64,000 nt of DNA from Catellatospora sichuanensis. Lineage in GTDB: Bacteria > Actinomycetota > Actinomycetes > Mycobacteriales > Micromonosporaceae. The stretch covers positions 1 to 64,000 of the forward strand of contig NZ_VIQO01000030.1 in assembly GCF_007483665.1 (NCBI RefSeq), in the 5' to 3' direction. A program made the translations under genes and the position numbers. Shown piece after piece: positions 17,201-23,154 of this stretch (position 1 is the first letter of the stretch; each line of letters starts with the position of its first letter). The notes beneath the pieces were generated by a model. That model was not told where the DNA came from and searched no databases. It saw only the letters and a list, made by a program, of their open reading frames with translations.

Positions 17201-17562
17201 CCAACCGCCACTTCCAGATCTGGATCGGCGTCAACGGCACGCAGGACATCTCGTTCGCGTACGACACGGCCGCGCTGCCCGCCGACCCCGGTGGTCAGGC
17301 GTTCATCGTGGGCGCGGAGAGCGCGGACGGCACCGGGGGCGAACAGCTCCCCGTCGGCACCCTGCCGACGGACGACCTGGTCGTCACCAGCACCGACCCG
17401 GCTCCGGGCGGTTCGGTGTCCTACGCGGTCAACGTCATCGGCGTCCTGCCCGGTTCCGGCGCTCTCACCACTGAGATGACCGCCGACACCGTGCCCGGTG
17501 TCACCGTGGTCAACTCCGCGGTGGTCGTGCGACGCCCCGGCACCACCGGTCAGCAGCCCTGA
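14233..17562 (+). CDS. Secreted subtilisin-family (S8) serine protease with PA domain and C-terminal beta-rich domain
   Basis: A 1,109-residue secreted protease. Signal peptide 1-28 is followed by an I9-type inhibitory propeptide and the S8 catalytic domain with Asp213 (VIDTGAWPEHP), His291 (GGHGTHTAS) and Ser603 (GTSMSAPH). A PA insert lies between His and Ser (about 440-530). After an fn3-like domain (about 690-790) comes an unusual domain (about 877-1045) with NNVLAPFWSDLDG and HFQIWIGVNGTQDISFAYD, reminiscent of nidogen-type beta domains. Such enzymes degrade external proteins. ATG at 14233 has AGAAAGG seven bases upstream; the frame stays open from 13981 but that stretch lacks coding character. 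Confidence 0.95.
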   Translation: MRPPRWLRAAFVGVLVVPLAGATWTTPGMAAPQPSPFKANKVTATSHITADKTPSSRLAQTDPTLLGRTDTALVPVLVKLDVEAVATYAGGIDGYAATSPRVTGRKLSGNAAEKRYEGYLAQREDAFVSALGKVSGAKAGQRLRTVYGGVAAVVPANKIADVLKIPGVSAVQKDELRKPLTDASAPFIGATSLYPGLGGTANAGKGVIIGVIDTGAWPEHPSFADQGNLGAPPAKADGTARECDFGDNPLTPAADVFVCNNKLIGGGKFLDTYDAQTGDDVYHSARDSGGHGTHTASTSAGNMLASATVFGVERGPLNGVAPGAWVSVYKALGPQGGYSSDLAAAAQQAILDGVSVINYSISGGSNPFTDAVELTFLDAYAAGVFVSASAGNSGPGSATTDHVSPWVTTVAASTQTREFVSTLTLKSGADTLVLTGASITAGVGELPVVMSSSYGDPLCQSAAPATVSGKIVACQRGVNARVEKGFNVKAGGAAGMILFNAALADIETDNHFLPTVHLADGTQFNAFVTAHPAGVTASFTAGQKQNGQADVMAAFSSRGPGGLGIKPDITAPGVQILAGNTPTPDAVDGGPAGEYFQAIAGTSMSAPHIAGAAVLLKAAHPTWTPGQIKSAMMTTAKTSVVKEDTVTPADPFDHGSGRLDLTKASNPGITFDETAERMFSLGNNPIAAVHLNLPSINVPTLPGRLTTYRTAVNVSGKSQAYRVTASAPTGSKITVSPSSFTLAPGKAVKLKITISSTAPTAQYFGQISLDATRAGMPTLHLPVAFVPQQGSVSLTSTCAAGSIDWLGSTSCTVTATNNSFAEATADLKTKLDVNLAATGATGATVHNPWLVTKNDVTLSGAQPGVPSIEPGAGPAGYLPLADFGILPDPVGDESIINYNVPPFVYNGLTYTSIGVLSNGYAVVGGATSEDNNCCNLTQIPDTARPNNVLAPFWSDLDGSNDEGVRVATLTDGVSTWLVLEWQVDVWGTNSNRHFQIWIGVNGTQDISFAYDTAALPADPGGQAFIVGAESADGTGGEQLPVGTLPTDDLVVTSTDPAPGGSVSYAVNVIGVLPGSGALTTEMTADTVPGVTVVNSAVVVRRPGTTGQQP

Positions 17563-17580
17563 CCGGAGATGAACTGAGGC

Positions 17581-17606
17581 CGGGGTGCGCAAAGATGCGC
17601 ACCCCG
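17581..17606. terminator. Bidirectional terminator between subtilase and HAD genes
   Basis: CGGGGTGCGC (17581-17590) pairs with GCGCACCCCG (17597-17606) over AAAGAT, followed by ACCTTTCTC. It serves both convergent genes. Confidence 0.85.
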
Positions 17607-17630
17607 ACCTTTCTCGTCCGCTCGGCCGCG

Positions 17631-18245
17631 TCAGGCCGGGACCGCCCCCGTGACCTCGCGCTGCCAGGGCGGCGGCACCCGGACCCAGGCCATGCCCGCC
17701 GCGGTCGCCGCCTCGATGCCCAGGTCGGCGTCCTCGAACACCACGCAGTGCTCCGGCGCGACCCCGAGCTGCTGCGCGGCCAGCAGGAACGCCTCCGGAT
17801 CCGGCTTGGCCCGCGTGTAGTCCTCCGCGCACACCATCAGGTCGAACCGGTCGAGCAGGCCGAGCGTCGTCAGCGACCTGGCGACGGAGTCACGGGCACC
17901 GCCGGAGACGATCGCGAACGGGATCCGCCCGTGGGCGTGCTCGATGTGCGCCAGCACCTCCGGCACCGCGGTCAGCTGCGGCAGCAGCTCCCGGTACAGG
18001 CTCTCGCGGCGCTGATCGACCTCGGCGACCGGCATGGTCAGCCCGTGCGTGGTGTTCAGGTCGGCGATGACGTCGGCCGTCGTTCGGCCGCCCCACGCGT
18101 AGAACAGATCCTCGGGCAGGTCGCAGCCCCACTCGCCGACCGCCTGCGACCACGCGCGGTAGTGCAACGGCATCGAGTCGGCGACGGTGCCGTCGCAGTC
18201 GAACAGGTAGGCCCGGAACTCCCCGGGCGGCAGCGGCAGCATCAC
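17631..18245 (-). CDS. HAD-superfamily phosphatase/phosphoglucomutase-like
   Basis: A 204-residue haloacid-dehalogenase-fold hydrolase. Motif I is FDCDGTVADS (nucleophile Asp16, acid/base Asp18), motif II is FAIVSGGARD, motif III Lys lies in YTRAKPDPEAF, and motif IV is VVFEDADLGIEAA. A helical cap follows motif I, as in subfamily I (beta-phosphoglucomutase, sugar-phosphate phosphatases). Substrate unknown, although sugar phosphate is likely. Confidence 0.9.
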   Translation of the reverse strand: MMLPLPPGEFRAYLFDCDGTVADSMPLHYRAWSQAVGEWGCDLPEDLFYAWGGRTTADVIADLNTTHGLTMPVAEVDQRRESLYRELLPQLTAVPEVLAHIEHAHGRIPFAIVSGGARDSVARSLTTLGLLDRFDLMVCAEDYTRAKPDPEAFLLAAQQLGVAPEHCVVFEDADLGIEAATAAGMAWVRVPPPWQREVTGAVPA

Positions 18246-18581
18246 CGCAGCAGGCTACCTGCGCGCCAAGCGGGCCGGGGCCCCACGCGGCCACGTCGAA
18301 CACCGGGCCTACGCGGTCAGCGCATGCCACGTCCTGGTGGACCTGCCGCGCACGTACAGGTGTCGTCCACGTCCGACGGTACGGACCTGGGAGGCCAGGA
18401 CCTGACGATCGTCGTACTGCCAGGGCAACTGTGCGTGCGTACGCAGCGCCACCTGCCTCAAGAACCAACTCGCGGGCGAAGGAACGCGACCACGGCATCC
18501 TCGCAAACCAAACGGGGTCCCGCCGTTCGGGGCACCCCGTCGTCAGGCAGGGCCGGCCGTTCGACGTATCACCGCCTCGGG
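18246..18581. other. Gap without a recognised gene
   Basis: 336 bases between the HAD gene start and the WYL regulator end. A minus-strand open stretch (18309-18506) could encode about 65 residues containing FLRQVALRTHAQLPWQYDD, but it has no clear ribosome site and no recognised family. It may be a remnant or an unannotated small gene. Confidence 0.3.
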
Positions 18582-19547
18582 TCAGGACCCGCCGCCCGCC
18601 GCCCGGACGGCCCGCCCGCCCATCTCTCGCAGGTAGGCGACGAGTTCCGGCGGCCCGTGCACCTCGAACTCGCAGCCGAGTGTCAGCAGCCGCCAGGCCA
18701 GCCACTCCAGCGGCTCGGTGTGGCTGGTCAACCGGCACGTGGTCGCGTCGATCGGCACCAGATCGGCGGGGGAGTCGCCCACCCGTCCCGCCACCTGCGC
18801 CAGGGGCGCGTGCAGGGTCGCCACCGCCTGATACACGGGCGCCAGTTCGCTCAGTTTGCCGGTCACGTACGTGGCGGCGTCGGCGGCCGGCAGGGTCCGT
18901 GGTGCGGTGCGCTGCCCGGTAGAGCGCAACGCGCTCATCCGGTCCACGCGGAAGATGCGCCAGTCGGCGCGGTCGGCGTCGTAGGCCACGAGATACCACC
19001 GGCGGCCCGCGGACACCAGTTTGTGCGGCTCGACCAGCCGCTCGCTGTCCGTGCCGCCGTGCCGCCGGTAGCCGAACCGCAGCCGTTCCCGGTTGCCGAC
19101 GGCGGCGGCCAGCGCGGTCAGGTGATCGAGGTCGACCATCGGACCGCCCCAGGCCGTCAGCGGTTCGGTGGCCCGGCCGAGCATGCCGACCCGGTGGCGC
19201 AGCCGCGACGGCAGCACCTGTTCGAGTTTCGCCAGCGCGCGGACCGATGCCTCGTCGATCCCGGTCACCGCGTGCACCGCCGCGGTGCGCAGGCCGACGG
19301 CGATCGCCACCGCCTCCTCGTCGTCGAGCAGCAGCGGCGGCATCGCCTTGCCGGCGACCAGGCGGTAGCCGCCGACCGCGCCCATCGTCGCCTGCACCGG
19401 GTAGCCCAGGTCGCGTAGGCGCTCCACGTCCCGCCGGATGGTGCGCACGCTGACCTCCAACCTGGAGGCGAGTTCGCTGCCGGGCCATTCCCGGGGCGTC
19501 TGGAGCAAAGACAGCAGGGTCAGCAGCCGGGCGGGGGTGTCGGACAT
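18582..19547 (-). CDS. WYL-domain transcriptional regulator (YafY/PafBC type)
   Basis: A 321-residue regulator with an N-terminal DeoR-type winged helix (LASRLEVSVRTIRRDVERLRDLGY), a WYL domain (about 140-220; HKLVSAGRRWYLVAYDADR) and a C-terminal WCX-like region. WYL domains bind ligands or nucleic acid to switch activity. It is divergent from the epoxide hydrolase gene, and a perfect 16-bp palindrome lies between them, so it most likely regulates that gene and itself. Confidence 0.92.
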   Translation of the reverse strand: MSDTPARLLTLLSLLQTPREWPGSELASRLEVSVRTIRRDVERLRDLGYPVQATMGAVGGYRLVAGKAMPPLLLDDEEAVAIAVGLRTAAVHAVTGIDEASVRALAKLEQVLPSRLRHRVGMLGRATEPLTAWGGPMVDLDHLTALAAAVGNRERLRFGYRRHGGTDSERLVEPHKLVSAGRRWYLVAYDADRADWRIFRVDRMSALRSTGQRTAPRTLPAADAATYVTGKLSELAPVYQAVATLHAPLAQVAGRVGDSPADLVPIDATTCRLTSHTEPLEWLAWRLLTLGCEFEVHGPPELVAYLREMGGRAVRAAGGGS

Positions 19548-19580
19548 GGTGCCAGCTTGCCGGTCATGTGTGACAGAACC

Positions 19581-19596
19581 TGACCTATATAGGTCA
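19581..19596. promoter_or_regulatory. 16-bp perfect palindrome TGACCTATATAGGTCA over the epoxide hydrolase start region
   Basis: The palindrome contains TATAT at its centre, usable as a -10 box in either direction. It ends four bases before GTG at 19601, so the hydrolase transcript would be leaderless or nearly so. The WYL regulator encoded on the other side is the obvious candidate ligand of this site. Confidence 0.75.
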
Positions 19597-19600
19597 TAGC

Positions 19601-20761
19601 GTGGCTCGCATGAAGCCGTTTCTGATCGACATCCCCCAAGCCGACCTCGACGACCTGCGTGACCGGCTCGCCCGGACCCGCTGGCCCCGGCAGACGCCCG
19701 GTGACGGCTGGAGCCGCGGGGTGCCGGTGGACTACCTGCGGGAGCTGGCCGAGTACTGGGCCACCGGCTACGACTGGCGCGTACACGAGGCGCGGCTGAA
19801 CAAGTTTCCCCAGTTCATCACCGAGATCGACGGCCTGGACGTGCATTTTTTGCACGTGCGCTCGCCGGAGCCGGACGCGCTGCCGCTGATCCTGACGCAC
19901 GGCTGGCCGAACTCCGTCGTCGAGTTCACCGAGCTGATCGGGCCCCTGACCGACCCCCGCGCGCACGGCGGGGACCCAGGGCAGGCCTTCCACGTGGTGG
20001 TGCCGTCCGTGCCCGGCTTCGGGTTCTCGCAGGCGCCGCCGCAGACAGGGTTCACGGTCGGCCGGCTCGCCGCGATGTGGGCCGAACTCATGCGCCGTCT
20101 CGGCTATGACCGTTACGGCACGCAGGGCGGCGACCTCGGCGCATACGTGGCTCCGGAGGTGGCGAAGGTCGCGCCGGAGCACGTGGTCGGCGTGCACATC
20201 GACGGCGGCTTCGGCTTCCCCACCGCAGCAGACGTGCCGGAGATGACGGAGGCGGAACGTGCCGAGTGGGAGCAGATGCAGCAGTGGATGAGCGGTGGTG
20301 TGGACCATCACGCGCTGCTGCGGGCCGCGCCGCAGACCTTCGCATACGCCTGGAACGACTCCCCGGCCGGGCTGCTGGCCTGGATGATGCAGAAGTTCAA
20401 GGAGTTCGCCTTCATGGCAGAGACGCCGGATCAGGTCATCGACCGGGACCAGTTGCTCACCAACGTCAGCCTCTACTGGTTCACCGGCACGTCGGGATCG
20501 TCCTCGTGGCCGATGTACGACCGCCTGACCCTGGCCGCCGACGGCGGATTCGCCTGGCCCAAGGGACAGATCCGGGTGCCGTCGGGGGTGTACGGCGGCG
20601 GTTCCGCACTGATGCGGCGCCTCGCGGAACGTGACAACACCATCGTGCACTGGCCCGCGGGCAATCCTGGCAACCACTTCGTGGCGATGGAGGTGCCGTC
20701 GGTGCACGCGGCCGATATCCGGGCCTTCTTCGCCAAGGTGCGAGCCCGGTCGGACCGCTGA
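19601..20761 (+). CDS. Epoxide hydrolase (EHN-domain alpha/beta hydrolase)
   Basis: A 386-residue enzyme that opens epoxides to diols with water. The N-terminal EHN domain (about 5-115; FLIDIPQADLDDLRDRLART, then RWP) precedes the alpha/beta hydrolase core with oxyanion motif HGWP (100-103), nucleophile Asp178 in TQGGDLGA, and a C-terminal His in NPGNHFVAME. The lid holds aromatic residues including YWFTGT. GTG at 19601 lies just beyond the palindrome; ATG at 19610 is the alternative. No ribosome site precedes either, fitting leaderless translation. Control by the divergent WYL protein is likely. Confidence 0.9.
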   Translation: MARMKPFLIDIPQADLDDLRDRLARTRWPRQTPGDGWSRGVPVDYLRELAEYWATGYDWRVHEARLNKFPQFITEIDGLDVHFLHVRSPEPDALPLILTHGWPNSVVEFTELIGPLTDPRAHGGDPGQAFHVVVPSVPGFGFSQAPPQTGFTVGRLAAMWAELMRRLGYDRYGTQGGDLGAYVAPEVAKVAPEHVVGVHIDGGFGFPTAADVPEMTEAERAEWEQMQQWMSGGVDHHALLRAAPQTFAYAWNDSPAGLLAWMMQKFKEFAFMAETPDQVIDRDQLLTNVSLYWFTGTSGSSSWPMYDRLTLAADGGFAWPKGQIRVPSGVYGGGSALMRRLAERDNTIVHWPAGNPGNHFVAMEVPSVHAADIRAFFAKVRARSDR

Positions 20762-20848
20762 AAGCTGTGCAGACGCAAGGCCGGGGCGACCCGGCTCATC
20801 CGGGCCGCCCTGGCGGCGATCGAAACTGCGGCCTTGGCGCACATCGGG

Positions 20849-21064
20849 TCAGTGCCGGCGGGCGGTGCGCCATGTGGCGGTGTACGGCAGCGCGAACAAG
20901 TACAGGCCGGTGATCAGGAGCAACGCGAGCGGGAGCAGCGGCACGTAGGAGATCCACATGGCCGGGTCCTGCTGCGCCAGGGCGACGAACGTGACGACGA
21001 CGGTCACCGTGAAGACGATCGCCGTCCAGCGGTGAAACCGGCGGATCCACTTGTTGCGGTTCAT
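20849..21064 (-). CDS. Small two-helix membrane protein
   Basis: 71 residues with MNRNKWIRRFHRWTAIVFTV at the start, two transmembrane helices (about 13-31 and 37-60) and a basic tail. The RRFHRW start resembles PepSY-associated membrane proteins, which begin with a His-containing helix. GGAG lies five bases before ATG 21064; longer upstream frame is Pro/Arg-rich and unlikely to be coding. Confidence 0.7.
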   Translation of the reverse strand: MNRNKWIRRFHRWTAIVFTVTVVVTFVALAQQDPAMWISYVPLLPLALLLITGLYLFALPYTATWRTARRH

Positions 21065-21173
21065 GGGGACTCCGTGAGGACGTTGCCGTCCCGGCGATCG
21101 CCGGGTGGGGATGTTCGGTGGGCGGGGACGGCAGCGGGGCGCGCCGTCCCCCTCGCCGGGTTTCGGCGCCGGA

Positions 21174-21530
21174 TCAGTGGTCCTGCAGCAGGCCCAGCAC
21201 ATTGCCGTCGAGGTCGGTGACGGTGGCCACGAGGCGGCCGCCGCCGACGTCGTGCGCGGCCTGCTGCACGGTGGCGCCTGCGGCGGTCACCTCGGCGAGC
21301 TTGGCCTTGATGTCCGGCACGTGCCAGTAGGTCACCGGCGAGGTCAGGCCCTGCGGTCCGCCGCTGGGCACCAGGCCGATCTGCTGGCCGGCGGCCTCGA
21401 AGCCGACGTAGTACGACGAGTCGGTCTGCGGCTGAACGCCCAGCAGCGCGGTGTACACGGCCTTCGCCGCAGCGAGGTCGGACACGGGGTGGAGCACGGT
21501 CTTGGCGCCGAGGGTGGAAGAGCCGGTCAT
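21174..21530 (-). CDS. VOC-family (glyoxalase/bleomycin-resistance-like) protein
   Basis: 118 residues covering two beta-alpha-beta-beta-beta modules, with VLHPVSDLAAAKAVYTALLG at the start and ATVTDLDGNVLGLLQ at the end, the standard VOC pattern. Family members are metal enzymes or binding proteins acting on small molecules; the function here is unknown. AGGAG is positioned before ATG 21530. It lies between a membrane protein and an MFS exporter on the same strand. Confidence 0.88.
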   Translation of the reverse strand: MTGSSTLGAKTVLHPVSDLAAAKAVYTALLGVQPQTDSSYYVGFEAAGQQIGLVPSGGPQGLTSPVTYWHVPDIKAKLAEVTAAGATVQQAAHDVGGGRLVATVTDLDGNVLGLLQDH

Positions 21531-21678
21531 GGTCGCTCCTGAGGTAGTGGGTCGTTCGGCCCGGTAGGTGTGTTCCCTGGTGAGAAGCGGGAACTGCATA
21601 CAGCTTTTCGTCCGCGGGGGTTGGCCGGCATCCGTGGCGACCACGGAACCGACCACGGATCGTGGGTACGGGGACCGC

Positions 21679-23025
21679 CTACGGCAGGTGTGGCGACGCC
21701 GGAGCCACACCTGCGGCGACGAGGCGGCCGTCCTGCGTAGCGGGCCTGACCGGGACCGCGGGGGCCGCGACGGTGCCCGCCGTGCGGCGGGTGAGCCGCA
21801 GCACGGCCGCGACGGACAGGCCCAGCGCGATGGTGAGCAGTGCGGAGATCAGCAGGGTGGGCCGTGCACCGACCGAGGAGACGACCGGACCGCCCACCAG
21901 CGTGCCCAGCCCGGTGGCGGGGGCGGTCAACGCGGCGCGGGCGGCGAGCACACGGCTGAGCACGTGTGGTGGGGTGCCGCGCTGGAACAACGCCGTGGAG
22001 ATGGCGGTGAACGGGCCGTAGATCAGCCCGCCGGCGGCGAATCCGACCAGCCCGGGTGCGACGGCGTCGGTCAGCCCGAGGGGCAGCAGGGCGGCGCCCC
22101 AGCCGACGATGATGGCGACCACGACCGGCCAGGGCGCGCGGTGCCGCAGCAGCACCGCCCCGAGTGCGCCGACCGTCGCCCCGATCCCGAACGCGGTCCA
22201 GTACAGGCCCAGCAGGCCGGGTGAGCCGTGCAGCCCGTGGGCGACGTGCACCGGCAGGGCGACCTCGACAGGGCCGTAGAGGAAGAAGAACGCGCAGGTG
22301 ACCAGGAGCAGCCCGAGCAGGCGTGGCTGGTCGAGGATGGTGCGCCAGCCGCTGGTCGGCGGTGTGTCCGGCGCGTTCGTCCCGGCGGTGGCGGTGGCGG
22401 CCTGCCGGCCGGCGAGCGCCCAGGCGGCGACCGCCAGGACGGCGAAGCTCGCCGCGTCCACCCCGATCACCCAGCCCGGCCCGACCAGCGCGGTCAGCCC
22501 GCCGGCCAGGGCCGGGCCGACCACGAACGCCGACTGCGCGAACGTCGACAGCAACGCGTTGCCGGTGACCTGGTCGTCCTCCGGTAGTAGTTCCGCCACC
22601 AGCGTGTACACCCCGGCGTTGCCCCACGCGTGCAGCAGCGACGAGACCGCGAGCAGCGCCACGTAGACGACCGGATCCAGCTGCCCGGTCACCGCCAGGA
22701 TCGCGACCGCGGCCAACGTCACCGCCCGCACCGAGGCGTCCGCCGCCACCAGCTGCGCGGCACGCAGCCTACGCATCAGCCGGGCGAGCAGAGCCGCGCC
22801 GAGCGGGGCCGGCAGCGCGTACGCCGCGACCGCCAGCCCGGTCCAGACACCGGCCTGGCCGGGCGGCGCGATCTGGACCGCGAGCCACGCCACCGCGACC
22901 ATGCTCATGCCGTCGCCGAGGGCGGAGACCAGCTGTGCGGGCAGGATCCAGCGCAGTGCCGGGTGCCTGCTCAGCCGACCGATGGACCCGATCCAGGACC
23001 GCGCGCCGTCCCGCAGATGCTTCAT
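21679..23025 (-). CDS. MFS transporter, probable drug exporter
   Basis: 448 residues with about 12 transmembrane segments. The N-terminus LRWILPAQLVSALGDGMSMVAVAWLAVQIA is the MFS_3/enterobactin-exporter-like start, and LLARLMRRLRAAQL is the first cytoplasmic loop. ATG at 23025 follows GGAG by six bases. Divergent from the LuxR/ATPase regulator at 23155, across 129 bases, which may control it. The substrate is unknown. Confidence 0.9.
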   Translation of the reverse strand: MKHLRDGARSWIGSIGRLSRHPALRWILPAQLVSALGDGMSMVAVAWLAVQIAPPGQAGVWTGLAVAAYALPAPLGAALLARLMRRLRAAQLVAADASVRAVTLAAVAILAVTGQLDPVVYVALLAVSSLLHAWGNAGVYTLVAELLPEDDQVTGNALLSTFAQSAFVVGPALAGGLTALVGPGWVIGVDAASFAVLAVAAWALAGRQAATATAGTNAPDTPPTSGWRTILDQPRLLGLLLVTCAFFFLYGPVEVALPVHVAHGLHGSPGLLGLYWTAFGIGATVGALGAVLLRHRAPWPVVVAIIVGWGAALLPLGLTDAVAPGLVGFAAGGLIYGPFTAISTALFQRGTPPHVLSRVLAARAALTAPATGLGTLVGGPVVSSVGARPTLLISALLTIALGLSVAAVLRLTRRTAGTVAAPAVPVRPATQDGRLVAAGVAPASPHLP

Positions 23026-23154
23026 CTCGTGCTCCGTTTCCGACGTCCGATGTGCCTGGGATGAGCGTCGCCGCGCGGCGGCGGGACGGCATCGGTGCCG
23101 ACCACGGAAAGCACCGCGGAACAGCACTACGGAGCAGTACGCGAGAATGTGTTC

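Noticed and set aside
14335..17832. A 1,165-codon minus-strand frame opposite the subtilase gene
   Set aside because: Composition is typical of antisense GC-rich shadow; the plus strand has a complete catalytic triad.
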